64,000 nucleotides of DNA from Chaenocephalus aceratus (taxonomy: Eukaryota; Chordata; Actinopteri; Perciformes; Channichthyidae), in NCBI GenBank assembly GCA_023974075.1, contig JAMFTG010000538.1:74501-138500 (forward strand), read 5' to 3'. The notes under the pieces are model-generated. The model saw only the letters and a program-made list of their open reading frames with translations, was not told the origin of the DNA and did no database searches. The position numbers were made by a program, and so were the translations under genes. Positions 24,797 through 38,606 of the stretch are shown in pieces; position 1 is the first letter of the stretch; each line of letters starts with the position of its first letter.

Positions 24797-25110
24797 TTTT
24801 CAGTTTATATACAACAAATCATTATTAAATTAGTCATCCCTCACAATGACTGCTCTCACATAGAACATTCACAAAAAGGGAAGAGGAAACATAGAACGTA
24901 CCTGACAATATACAACAAATTAGTGTTCAATTAGTTATCCCTCACACTGACTGCTCTCACGTGAAACACATTCACAACAAGGGAAGAGGAAACGTAGAAT
25001 GTACCTGACAATATAAAACAAAATCAGTCGTTATTAAATAGTTTTTTCCCTCTCACCAACTCTTCTCATGTGGAACATTCACAAAAAATGGAAGAGGAAA
25101 ACGTGAGAGA
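24797..25110. repeat. 103 bp repeat block inside the array (representative copy)
   Basis: Three tandem units like those upstream of Ig copies B and C (TCATCCCTCACAATGAC, GGGAAGAGGAAACATAGAAC, CCTGACAATATA) followed by the CTCACCAACTCTTCTCATGTG segment also seen at 17218 and 52463. Equivalent blocks are at about 28563-28870, 32308-32620, 36073-36380 and 39743-40050. Confidence 0.85.
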
Positions 25111-25668
25111 CAAGATATGAAAAATAATTTCGGTGAGGTGGTTTTCTTAGAGTATCTTTGTCATTTCATATTCCAGCTATTCCTCAAAAAACATGTTTTA
25201 GATATCATGCCATTCAAATTTTGAATGTACATTCTATACATTTTAAGAAATTGTGGTTTTTGTATTACTACCCCAAGCTTCCATAAGTGGATCTTTTTTG
25301 ACCCGGTGAGGTGGTTTTCTTGAAGTATCTTTGTAATTTAATTTTTTTATCATTTCATATTCCAGCTATTCCTCAAAAAACATGTTTTGGATATCATGAC
25401 ATTCAAATTTTAAATGTACACTTTAAGAAATTGTAGTTTTTGTATTACTACCCCAAGCTTCCATGGCTCCGTACAAAGTTGTACTCATTGCATTAGTATA
25501 GGCTACTGTAGCTTTTTACACTGGAGGCGCCCATCTCGGCCGAAGTCGGTTCATATTAACCTAAAGGTACATCATTAAATGGTAAATGTCGCCTTTAAGG
25601 AGCAGAACATTTTTGTTTTATTTGTGTGTGAATAATGAAATAATTTCAAATATGTTTTTCTGTGATAG

Positions 25669-27428
25669 GTAATTGGTGTGGAGAAGATTGACCTCAGCCT
25701 TGCTTTGAACATTGTTCCAAAGGCTCTGTAGTAAATGGTGAGTATTCAAATGTTGTGTGTGATTTACTTGACTAACTTAAACTTCATCTTTAACAAATTG
25801 AAAACTGGTATTAGTCTGACAATTTCTGAATATTTATTCATAACATTTACATACTACAAACATTGCAGGGATATACACATTTTCTGATTTATTAGGCAAA
25901 AGTTATTCAGAAAGTGAGAAGCAAAAGCCAAACATTCTGCGATAAAGTCTCCTTCACAAAAGTGATAATGTGTTGTTTGTTGAAAAGGCTATAAGAGTGT
26001 TTCTTATATGTAGTCTTATATTACAGTAATACTTATTTTAAGTCGCTTTGGAAAAAAACATAAACTAAATGAAATGTAATGTAGTCTAACCTGGTTGTTC
26101 GTACTTGATATAAAAAGTTATTCTCACTATAAAACCAAAACAGGAGTAATGTGGTCCCTTTTCCGTGCTCTGGTCAATACATTTTGAATCAGCTGAAGCA
26201 ACTTAACTGACTTTTTGGTACACCCTGATAATAAAGAGTTACAATAAGCTAGCCTTAAAGTAACAAATGGATGGACTAGTTTCTCTGCATCGTTTTGAGG
26301 CAAGCACACAACTACAATCATAACATCATTAGAAAATGAAATGATTTCATGATTTTATGACTGTGATAAATCTTTGATAAATGCGGAGTTTAAGCGCATA
26401 ACAACCCTGCCCCTCCAATCAAGAGTTCTCTCTCAGCTGGATGTGCTATCCGACAAACTTCTGAAGATTTTTGAGAAGAGAGGAGGACAGATAGGCCAGC
26501 GTCTGAACTGTATTATGTCAAACATGACTCAAGTAAGAATTCATTTTAAGGACATTTTACATCGAGTCAATAGTGGACACATTTCATTGAGCAAAATATA
26601 AATTGTATTTTCTCATTTCCCTTCACTTAGGTTGATGATGTCGATTTAGGGAGGGAATGTCTTCTCAAGGGGCTGTGTGTGAACCTCAATGAGAGAGTTT
26701 GTGGTCAGTAGAAGTAATATTTGACCTTTTGATTTTTTTTTTGGGCTTTCAAATATGCATTTATTGAAACACCACATAGTATATAGCCTCAACCCTAAAG
26801 TATGTGAACATCCCTGTTTTTTGTTTAATAGCCAGACTACACTGAAAAGCTAGAGGGCTTTTAATTTAAAACGGATACAGGAAATGAAACATTTGTTATC
26901 AGGTCAGAAAGGAGTATATCAGATAACAAGGAGGCTTAAAAGTTCTGAAATCTGACCAAATGTACTTGTAAAACACAGGGACTTAGTGATGGGTATATAT
27001 ATGTATTGATTTGTTAGATCTCACTCTGTTCCTTTTGTGACAGTGCACTCTGCAGGCAGAAGATGAAGACGTCATTCTGCGGTCCATTGAGGGGATTACA
27101 GTGGGCCTTTATGTTGTCAAACACAATTCCACCATGAGACCAGAGGACAGATGAGACCAGAGGACAGAGGAGACCAGAGGACAGATGAGACCAGAGGACA
27201 GATAAGACCAGAGGACAGATTGTCCTGGAAGGCCAACAGGTACTAACTTATGTGGACAACATTGCATTAGCTGCTACCATGCTGTTTGGACTAATGTATG
27301 CAATGAACCTGAACTACCCCCCTAAACTGAAGTGCACGTTCGAAGTGCTCCAGCAAATGTTAATGGAGCTAGACGGCAACATGCTCTCCAAGAAAGCCCA
27401 AGCGTTTAAAAACAAGCTGTTTGAGTGA
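25669..27428 (+). pseudogene. SAMD3-like gene copy 2
   Basis: Exon a 25669-25737 (flanked by GATAG and GTGAGT; reads VIGVEKIDLSLALNIVPKAL then two stops, so possibly non-coding or a lost frame), exon b 26389-26532 with a good GTAAGA donor, exon c 26631-26711, exon d 27044-27133, five-unit 17 bp minisatellite 27134-27218, terminal segment 27219-27428. Protein pieces match copy 1. After ATGAGACCAGAGGAC the minisatellite gives AGATGA, a stop, so exon d cannot be joined in frame to the terminal segment. An antisense L2 fragment lies at 26146-26310. The SAMD3-like family assignment is from memory and needs a search. Confidence 0.7.
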
Positions 27429-29413
27429 GCTGTTGCCATGGACCATTGTGCACTTTTACAGCATTCATACTGGACTTTCATCGATACAACTGTCTTGCAC
27501 TTCCTTTGCTCATGCTTTTTGCTTGATTTGCATGTTTCAGAAATGTGTGTTTTTCCTGGGGTCATGTGTTTCAGAATGTACTAATTGCACTAATTGTACT
27601 AATGTACTAACTTCAAAATGTCAGTTCTTGTTTTTATTTGTAATACTTTCTTTAGTGCATATGTGGTAAGAAACCAGGCCATTTTTATACTTTCATGTAT
27701 TTTTCCAAAGCAATGCCATTTCTCTTTTTGCATTAAAGTGCCCTTTCATATTAGCAGGTTACTATTTAAATAATGGATTTGCAAGAACATTTCCTTTTTT
27801 CGGCTAGGCGTTGACATTTCCTGTTAATTGTTTACTTTGAATGAGTTACAAAAATAAGCCTTCCTTTGCCATCTGGCCCAATAAACCTTTATTTTGGTCG
27901 GGAGAATAGTTTCCTTTAAGCGTGCTTGCTGTGTTCTAACACAATAATGTACATGCATCACAAACATTTTCTATTTCTTCTATTTCTTTATTTTCAATGT
28001 ATTTGTTAATTCTCCTGGGGCTGCATGATGGAAAAACCAAAAGCTCAACTGGATGCGTGGTGGTTGTTAATATTGTTTTATTTTTTGAGAAAAATACATG
28101 AATGTTGTTCAAAGAAATGTGTTTGTCTTTATTGACTATTTGTTTTAAAATGTTATGATAAATGCTGTAGATATAAGAGATTAGGATGGATCCTGTTGAT
28201 GAATGTACGAAATGCCTCTATTTACATCAATACATAATCGTATGTACCCCTTGAGCACTAGGTAGATTAAACAGAAAACTATAGCATGTAGTTTAAACAA
28301 AACATTGATGTGGCTTTAACAGGTACAAATGAAATATACTGAGTATATTAAAAGCCTAAAATGTCATGTTGGTTAAACATAGGGTAAATGAATATACCTA
28401 ATATTAAAGGAAATATTCAAATGAACATAACAATTTCATGTTTCTTTGACATAACATAGTTGTGTGTCTTTAACGTAATGGAATAGTTTTGAGTACACAT
28501 GTTTTTAATATGTGCAACCGATGTCCATATTCAAATCATGTGAATCCAACAGCCTTTTTTTCAGTTTATATACAACAAATCATTATTAAATTAGTCATCC
28601 CTCACAATGACTGCTCTCACATAGAACATTCACAAAAAGGGAAGAGGAAACATAGAACGTACCTGACAATATACAACAAATTAGTGTTCAATTAGTTATC
28701 CCTCACACTGACTGCTCTCACGTGAAACACATTCACAACAAGGGAAGAGGAAACGTAGAATGTACCTGACAATATAAAACAAAATCAGTCGTTATTAAAT
28801 AGTTTTTTCCCTCTCACCAACTCTTCTCATGTGGAACATTCACAAAAAATGGAAGAGGAAAACGTGAGAGACAAGATATGAAAAATAATTTCGGTGAGGT
28901 GGTTTTCTTAGAGTATCTTTGTCATTTCATATTCCAGCTTATTCCTCAAAAAAACATGTTTTAGATATCATGCCATTCAAATTTTGAATGTACATTCTAC
29001 ATTTTTAAGAAATTGTGGTTTTTGTATTACTACCCAAGCTTCCATAAGTGGATCTTTTTTGACCCGGTGAGGTGGTTTTCTTGAAGTATCTTTGTAATTT
29101 AAATTTTTTTATCATTTCATATTCAGCTATTCCTCAAAAAAACATGTTTGGATATCATGACATTCAAATTTTAATGTACACTTTAGAAATTGTATTTTTG
29201 TATACCCAAGCTTCCATGGTCCGTACAAAGTTGTATCATGATTAGTAAGGCTCTGTAGTTTTTACACTGGAGGCGCATCTCGGCCGAAGTCGGTTCATAT
29301 TAACCTAAAGGTACATCATTAAATGGTAAATGTCGCCTTTAAGGAGCAGAACATTTTTGTTTTTAGTTGTGTGTGAATAATGAAATAATTTCAAATATGT
29401 TTTTCTGTGATAG

Positions 29414-31174
29414 GTAATTGGTGTGGAGAAGATTGACCTCAGCCTTGCTTTGAACATTGTTCCAAAGGCTCTGTAGTAAATGGTGAGTATTCAAATGTTG
29501 TGTGTGATTTACTTGACTAACTTAAACTTCATCTTTAACAAATTGAAAACTGGTATTAGTCTGACAATTTCTGAATATTTATTCATAACATTTACATACT
29601 ACAAACATTGCAGGGATATACACATTTTCTGATTTATTAGGCAAAAGTTATTCAGAAAGTGAGAAGCAAAAGCCAAACATTCTGCGATAAAGTCTCCTTC
29701 ACAAAAGTGATAATGTGTTGTTTGTTGAAAAGGCTATAAGAGTGTTTCTTATATGTAGTCTTATATTACAGTAATACTTATTTTAAGTCGCTTTGGAAAA
29801 AAACATAAACTAAATGAAATGTAATGTAGTCTAACCTGGTTGTTCGTACTTGATATAAAAAGTTATTCTCACTATAAAACCAAAACAGGAGTAATGTGGT
29901 CCCTTTTCCGTGCTCTGGTCAATACATTTTGAATCAGCTGAAGCAACTTAACTGACTTTTTGGTACATCCTGATAATAAAGAGTTACAATAAGCTAGCCT
30001 TAAAGTAACAAATGGATGGACTAGTTTCTCTGCATCGTTTTGAGGCAAGCACACAACTACAATCATAACATCATTAGAAAATGAAATGATTTCATGATTT
30101 TATGACTGTGATAAATCTTTGATAAATGCGGAGTTTAAGCGCATAACAACCCTGCCCCTCCAATCAAGAGTTCTCTCTCAGCTGGATGTGCTATCCGACA
30201 AACTTCTGAAGATTTTTGAGAAGAGAGGAGGACAGATAGGCCAGCGTCTGAACTGTATTATGTCAAACATGACTCAAGTAAGAATTCATTTTAAGGACAT
30301 TTTACATCGAGTCAATAGTGGACACATTTCATTGAGCAAAATATAAATTGTATTTTCTCATTTCCCTTCACTTAGGTTGATGATGTCGATTTAGGGAGGG
30401 AATGTCTTCTCAAGGGGCTGTGTGTGAACCTCAATGAGAGAGTTTGTGGTCAGTAGAAGTAATATTTGACCTTTTGATTTTTTTTTTTGGGCTTTCAAAT
30501 ATGCATTTATTGAAACACCACATAGTATATAGCCTCAACCCTAAAGTATGTGAACATCCCTGTTTTTTGTTTAATAGCCAGACTACACTGAAAAGCTAGA
30601 GGGCTTTTAATTTAAAACGGATACAGGAAATGAAACATTTGTTATCAGGTCAGAAAGGAGTATATCAGATAACAAGGAGGCTTAAAAGTTCTGAAATCTG
30701 ACCAAATGTACTTGTAAAACACAGGGACTTAGTGATGGGTATATATATGTATTGATTTGTTAGATCTCACTCTGTTCCTTTTGTGACAGTGCACTCTGCA
30801 GGCAGAAGATGAAGACGTCATTCTGCGGTCCATTGAGGGGATTACAGTGGGCCTTTATGTTGTCAAACACAATTCCACCATGAGACCAGAGGACAGATGA
30901 GACCAGAGGACAGAGGAGACCAGAGGACAGATGAGACCAGAGGACAGATAAGACCAGAGGACAGATTGTCCTGGAAGGCCAACAGGTACTAACTTATGTG
31001 GACAACATTGCATTAGCTGCTACCATGCTGTTTGGACTAATGTATGCAATGAACCTGAACTACCCCCCTAAACTGAAGTGCACGTTCGAAGTGCTCCAGC
31101 AAATGTTAATGGAGCTAGACGGCAACATGCTCTCCAAGAAAGCCCAAGCGTTTAAAAACAAGCTGTTTGAGTGA
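29414..31174 (+). pseudogene. SAMD3-like gene copy 3
   Basis: Exon a 29414-29482, b 30134-30277, c 30376-30456, d 30790-30879, minisatellite 30880-30964, terminal segment 30965-31174. Sequence is essentially identical to copy 2, including the stop in the minisatellite. The antisense L2 fragment is at 29891-30055. The intron before exon a (about 28935-29360) differs from every sister unit by many single-base deletions, which looks like an assembly problem rather than evolution. Confidence 0.7.
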
Positions 31175-33174
31175 GCTGTTGCCATGGACCATTGTGCACT
31201 TTTACAGCATTCATACTGGACTTTCATCGATACAACTGTCTTGCACTTCCTTTGCTCATGCTTTTTGCTTGATTTGCATGTTTCAGAAATGTGTGTTTTT
31301 CCTGGGGTCATGTGTTTCAGAATGTACTAATTGCACTAATTGTACTAATGTACTAACTTCAAAATGTCAGTTCTTGTTTTTATTTGTAATACTTTCTTTA
31401 GTGCATATGTGGTAAGAAACCAGGCCATTTTTATACTTTCATGTATTTTTCCAAAGCAATGCCATTTCTCTTTTTGCATTAAAGTGCCCTTTCATATTAG
31501 CAGGTTACTATTTAAATAATGGATTTGCAAGAACATTTCCTTTTTTCGGCTAGGCGTTGACATTTCCTGTTAATTGTTTACTTTGAATGAGTTACAAAAA
31601 TAAGCCTTCCTTTGCCATCTGGCCCAATAAACCTTTATTTTGGTCGGGAGAATAGTTTCCTTTAAGCGTGCTTGCTGTGTTCTAACACAATAATGTACAT
31701 GCATCACAAACATTTTCTATTTCTTCTATTTCTTTATTTTCAATGTATTTGTTAATTCTCCTGGGGCTGCATGATGGAAAAACCAAAAGCTCAACTGGAT
31801 GCGTGGTGGTTGTTAATATTGTTTTATTTTTGAGAAAAATACATGAATGTTGTTCAAAGAAATGTGTTTGTCTTTATTGACTATTTGTTTTAAAATGTTA
31901 TGATAAATGCTGTAGATATAAGAGATTAGGATGGATCCTGTTGATGAATGTACGAAATGCCTCTATTTACATCAATACATAATCGTATGTACCCCTTGAG
32001 CACTAGGTAGATTAAACAGAAAACTATAGCATGTAGTTTAAACAAAACATTGATGTGGCTTTAACAGGTACAAATGAAATATACTGAGTATATTAAAAGC
32101 CTAAAATGTCATGTTGGTTAAACATAGGGTAAATGAATATACCTAATATTAAAGGAAATATTCAAATGAACATAACAATTTCATGTTTCTTTGACATAAC
32201 ATAGTTGTGTGTCTTTAACGTAATGGAATAGTTTTGAGTACACATGTTTTTAATATGTGCAACCGATGTCCATATTCAAATCATGTGAATCCAACAGCCT
32301 TTTTTTCAGTTTATATACAACAAATCATTATTAAATTAGTCATCCCTCACAATGACTGCTCTCACATAGAACATTCACAAAAAGGGAAGAGGAAACATAG
32401 AACGTACCTGACAATATACAACAAATTAGTGTTCAATTAGTTATCCCTCACACTGACTGCTCTCACGTGAAACACATTCACAACAAGGGAAGAGGAAACG
32501 TAGAATGTACCTGACAATATAAAACAAAATCAGTCGTTATTAAATAGTTTTTTCCCTCTCACCAACTCTTCTCATGTGGAACATTCACAAAAAATGGAAG
32601 AGGAAAACGTGAGAGACAAGATATGAAAAATAATTTCGGTGAGGTGGTTTTCTTAGAGTATCTTTGTCATTTCATATTCCAGCTATTCCTCAAAAAACAT
32701 GTTTTAGATATCATGCCATTCAAATTTTGAATGTACATTCTATACATTTTAAGAAATTGTGGTTTTTGTATTACTACCCCAAGCTTCCATAAGTGGATCT
32801 TTTTTGACCCGGTGAGGTGGTTTTCTTGAAGTATCTTTGTAATTTAATTTTTTTATCATTTCATATTCCAGCTATTCCTCAAAAAACATGTTTTGGATAT
32901 CATGACATTCAAATTTTAAATGTACACTTTAAGAAATTGTAGTTTTTGTATTACTACCCCAAGCTTCCATGGCTCCGTACAAAGTTGTACTCATTGCATT
33001 AGTATAGGCTACTGTAGCTTTTTACACTGGAGGCGCCCATCTCGGCCGAAGTCGGTTCATATTAACCTAAAGGTACATCATTAAATGGTAAATGTCGCCT
33101 TTAAGGAGCAGAACATTTTTGTTTTATTTGTGTGTGAATAATGAAATAATTTCAAATATGTTTTTCTGTGATAG

Positions 33175-34934
33175 GTAATTGGTGTGGAGAAGATTGACCT
33201 CAGCCTTGCTTTGAACATTGTTCCAAAGGCTCTGTAGTAAATGGTGAGTATTCAAATGTTGTGTGTGATTTACTTGACTAACTTAAACTTCATCTTTAAC
33301 AAATTGAAAACTGGTATTAGTCTGACAATTTCTGAATATTTATTCATAACATTTACATACTACAAACATTGCAGGGATATACACATTTTCTGATTTATTA
33401 GGCAAAAGTTATTCAGAAAGTGAGAAGCAAAAGCCAAACATTCTGCGATAAAGTCTCCTTCACAAAAGTGATAATGTGTTGTTTGTTGAAAAGGCTATAA
33501 GAGTGTTTCTTATATGTAGTCTTATATTACAGTAATACTTATTTTAAGTCGCTTTGGAAAAAAACATAAACTAAATGAAATGTAATGTAGTCTAACCTGG
33601 TTGTTCGTACTTGATATAAAAAGTTATTCTCACTATAAAACCAAAACAGGAGTAATGTGGTCCCTTTTCCGTGCTCTGGTCAATACATTTTGAATCAGCT
33701 GAAGCAACTTAACTGACTTTTTGGTACATCCTGATAATAAAGAGTTACAATAAGCTAGCCTTAAAGTAACAAATGGATGGACTAGTTTCTCTGCATCGTT
33801 TTGAGGCAAGCACACAACTACAATCATAACATCATTAGAAAATGAAATGATTTCATGATTTTATGACTGTGATAAATCTTTGATAAATGCGGAGTTTAAG
33901 CGCATAACAACCCTGCCCCTCCAATCAAGAGTTCTCTCTCAGCTGGATGTGCTATCCGACAAACTTCTGAAGATTTTTGAGAAGAGAGGAGGACAGATAG
34001 GCCAGCGTCTGAACTGTATTATGTCAAACATGACTCAAGTAAGAATTCATTTTAAGGACATTTTACATCGAGTCAATAGTGGACACATTTCATTGAGCAA
34101 AATATAAATTGTATTTTCTCATTTCCCTTCACTTAGGTTGATGATGTCGATTTAGGGAGGGAATGTCTTCTCAAGGGGCTGTGTGTGAACCTCAATGAGA
34201 GAGTTTGTGGTCAGTAGAAGTAATATTTGACCTTTTGATTTTTTTTTTGGGCTTTCAAATATGCATTTATTGAAACACCACATAGTATATAGCCTCAACC
34301 CTAAAGTATGTGAACATCCCTGTTTTTTGTTTAATAGCCAGACTACACTGAAAAGCTAGAGGGCTTTTAATTTAAAACGGATACAGGAAATGAAACATTT
34401 GTTATCAGGTCAGAAAGGAGTATATCAGATAACAAGGAGGCTTAAAAGTTCTGAAATCTGACCAAATGTACTTGTAAAACACAGGGACTTAGTGATGGGT
34501 ATATATATGTATTGATTTGTTAGATCTCACTCTGTTCCTTTTGTGACAGTGCACTCTGCAGGCAGAAGATGAAGACGTCATTCTGCGGTCCATTGAGGGG
34601 ATTACAGTGGGCCTTTATGTTGTCAAACACAATTCCACCATGAGACCAGAGGACAGATGAGACCAGAGGACAGAGGAGACCAGAGGACAGATGAGACCAG
34701 AGGACAGATAAGACCAGAGGACAGATTGTCCTGGAAGGCCAACAGGTACTAACTTATGTGGACAACATTGCATTAGCTGCTACCATGCTGTTTGGACTAA
34801 TGTATGCAATGAACCTGAACTACCCCCCTAAACTGAAGTGCACGTTCGAAGTGCTCCAGCAAATGTTAATGGAGCTAGACGGCAACATGCTCTCCAAGAA
34901 AGCCCAACCGTTTAAAAACAAGCTGTTTGAGTGA
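33175..34934 (+). pseudogene. SAMD3-like gene copy 4
   Basis: Exon a 33175-33243, b 33895-34038, c 34137-34217, d 34550-34639, minisatellite 34640-34724, terminal segment 34725-34934. It differs from copies 2 and 3 by few bases; one is coding (Ala to Pro in KKAQPFKN, where sisters have KKAQAFKN). Same frame-closing minisatellite. The antisense L2 fragment is at 33652-33816. Confidence 0.7.
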
Positions 34935-36846
34935 GCTGTTGCCATGGACCATTGTGCACTTTTACAGCATTCATACTGAACTTTCATCGATACAACTGTC
35001 TTGCACTTCCTTTGCTCATGCTTTTTGCTTGATTTGCATGTTTCAGAAATGTGTGTTTTTCCTGGGGTACATGTGTTTCAGAATGTACTAATTGCACTAA
35101 TTGTACTAATGTACTAACTTCAAAATGTCAGTTCTTGTTTTTATTTGTAATACTTTCTTTAGTGCATATGTGGTAAGAAACCAGGCCATTTTTATACTTC
35201 CATGTATTTTTCCAAAGCAATGCCATTTCTCTTTTTGCATTAAAGTGCCCTTTCATATTAGCAGGTTACTATTTAAATAATGGATTTGCAAGAACATTTC
35301 CTTTTTTCGGCTAGGCGTTGACATTTCCTGTTAATTGTTTACTTTGAATGAGTTACAAAAATAAGCCTTCCTTTGCCATCTGGCCCAATAAACCTTTATT
35401 TTGGTCGGGAGAATAGTTTCCTTTAAGCGTGCTTGCTGTGTTCTAACACAATAATGTACATGCATCACAAACATTTTCTATTTCTTCTATTTCTTTATTT
35501 TCAATGTATTTGTTAATTCTCCTGGGGCTGCATGATGGAAAAACCAAAAGCTCAACTGGATGCGTGGTGGTTGTTAATATTGTTTTATTTTTGAGAAAAA
35601 TACATGAATGTTGTTCAAAGAAATGTGTTTGTCTTTATTGACTATTTGTTTTAAAATGTTATGATAAATGCTGTAGATATAAGAGATTAGGATGGATCCT
35701 GTTGATGAATGTACGAAATGCTTCTATTTACATCAATACATAATCGTATGTACCCCTTGAGCACTAGGTAGATTAAACAGAAAACTATAGCATGTAGTTT
35801 AAACAAAACATTGATGTGGCTTTAACAGGTACAAATGAAATATACTGAGTATATTAAAAGCCTAAAATGTCATGTTGGTTAAACATAGGGTAAATGAATA
35901 TACCTAATATTAAAGGAAATATTCAAATGAACATAACAATTTCATGTTTCTTTGACATAACATAGTTGTGTGTCTTTAACATAATGGAATAGTTTTGAGT
36001 ACACACGTTTTTAATATGTGCAACCGATGTCCATATTAAAATCATGTGAATCCAACAGCCTTTTTTGTCAGTTTATATACAACAAATCATTATTAAATTA
36101 GTCATCCCTCACAATGACTGCTCTCACATAGAACATTCACAAAAAGGGAAGAGGAAACATAGAACGTACCTGACAATATACAACAAATTAGTGTTCAATT
36201 AGTTATCCCTCACACTGACTGCTCTCACGTGAAACACATTCACAAAAAGGGAAGAGGAAACGTAGAACGTACCTGACAATATAAAACAAAATCAGTCGTT
36301 ATTAAATAGTTTTTTTCCCTCTCACCAACTCTTCTCATGTGGAACATTCACAAAAAATGGAAGAGGAAAACGTGAGAGACACGATATGAAAAAATTATCT
36401 CGGTGAGGTGGTTTTCTTAGAGTATCTTTGTCATTTCATATTCCAGCTATTCCTCAAAAAACATGTTTTAGATATCATGCCATTCAAATTTTGAATGTAC
36501 ATTCTATATATTTTAAGAAATTGTGGTTTTTGTATTACTACCCCAAGCTTCCATAAGTGGATCTTTTTTGACCCGGTGAGGTGGTTTTCTTGAAGTATCT
36601 TTGTAATTTAATTTTTTTATCATTTCACATAGCAGCTATTACTCAAAAAACATGTTTTGGATATCATGACATTCAAATTTTCAATGTACACTTTAAGAAA
36701 TTGTAGTTTTTGTATTACTACCCCAAGCTCATATTAACCTAAAGGTACATCATTAAATGGTAAATGTCGCCTTTAAGGAGCAGAACATTTTTGTTTTATT
36801 TGTGTGTGAATAATGAAATAATTTCAAATATATTTTTCTGTGATAG

Positions 36847-38606
36847 GTAATTGGTGTGGAGAAGATTGACCTCAGCCTTGCTTTGAACATTGTTCCAAAG
36901 GCTCTGTAGTAAATGGTGAGTATTCAAATGTTGTGTGTGATTTACTTGACTAACTTAAACTTCATCTTTAACAAATTGAAAACTGGTATTAGTCTGACAA
37001 TTTCTGAATATTTATTCATAACATTTACATACTACAAACATTGCAGGGATATACACATTTTCTGATTTATTAGGCAAAAGTTATTCAGAAAGTGAGAAGC
37101 AAAAGCCAAACATTCTGCGATAAAGTCTCCTTCACAAAAGTGATAATGTGTTGTTTGTTGAAAAGGCTATAAGAGTGTTTCTTATATGTAGTCTTATATT
37201 ACAGTAATACTTATTTTAAGTCGCTTTGGAAAAAAACATAAACTAAATGAAATGTAATGTAGTCTAACCTGGTTGTTCGTACTTGATATAAAAAGTTATT
37301 CTCACTATAAAACCAAAACAGGAGTAATGTGGTCCCTTTTCCGTGCTCTGGTCAATACATTTTGAATCAGCTGAAGCAACTTAACTGACTTTTTGGTACA
37401 CCCTGATAATAAAGAGTTACAATAAGCTAGCCTTAAAGTAACAAATGGATGGACTAGTTTCTCTGCATCGTTTTGAGGCAAGCACACAACTACAATCATA
37501 ACATCATTAGAAAATGAAATGATTTCATGATTTTATGACTGTGATAAATCTTTGATAAATGCGGAGTTTAAGCGCATAACAACCCTGCCCCTCCAATCAA
37601 GAGTTCTCTCTCAGCTGGATGTGCTATCCGACAAACTTCTGAAGATTTTTGAGAAGAGAGGAGGACAGATAGGCCAGCGTCTGAACTGTATTATGTCAAA
37701 CATGACTCAAGTAAGAATTCATTTTAAGGACATTTTACATCGAGTCAATAGTGGACACATTTCATTGAGCAAAATATAAATTGTATTTTCTCATTTCCCT
37801 TCACTTAGGTTGATGATGTCGATTTAGGGAGGGAATGTCTTCTCAAGGGGCTGTGTGTGAACCTCAATGAGAGAGTTTGTGGTCAGTAGAAGTAATATTT
37901 GACCTTTTGATTTTTTTTTTGGGCTTTCAAATATGCATTTATTGAAACACCACATAGTATATAGCCTCAACCCTAAAGTATGTGAACATCCCTGTTTTTT
38001 GTTTAATAGCCAGACTACACTGAAAAGCTAGAGGGCTTTTAATTTAAAACGGATACAGGAAATGAAACATTTGTTATCAGGTCAGAAAGGAGTATATCAG
38101 ATAACAAGGAGGCTTAAAAGTTCTGAAATCTGACCAAATGTACTTGTAAAACACAGGGACTTAGTGATGGGTATATATATGTATTGATTTGTTAGATCTC
38201 ACTCTGTTCCTTTTGTGACAGTGCACTCTGCAGGCAGAAGATGAAGACGTCATTCTGCGGTCCATTGAGGGGATTACAGTGGGCCTTTATGTTGTCAAAC
38301 ACAATTCCACCATGAGACCAGAGGACAGATGAGACCAGAGGACAGAGGAGACCAGAGGACAGATGAGACCAGAGGACAGATAAGACCAGAGGACAGATTG
38401 TCCTGGAAGGCCAACAGGTACTAACTTATGTGGACAACATTGCATTAGCTGCTACCATGCTGTTTGGACTAATGTATGCAATGAACCTGAACTACCCCCC
38501 TAAACTGAAGTGCACGTTCGAAGTGCTCCAGCAAATGTTAATGGAGCTAGACGGCAACATGCTCTCCAAGAAAGCCCAAGCGTTTAAAAACAAGCTGTTT
38601 GAGTGA
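36847..38606 (+). pseudogene. SAMD3-like gene copy 5
   Basis: Exon a 36847-36915, b 37567-37710, c 37809-37889, d 38222-38311, minisatellite 38312-38396, terminal segment 38397-38606. Upstream, the unit lacks the 90 bp segment (containing GGAGGCGCCCATCTCGGCCG) found in copies 2-4; the last copy shares this deletion. Same minisatellite stop. The antisense L2 fragment is at 37324-37488. Confidence 0.7.
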
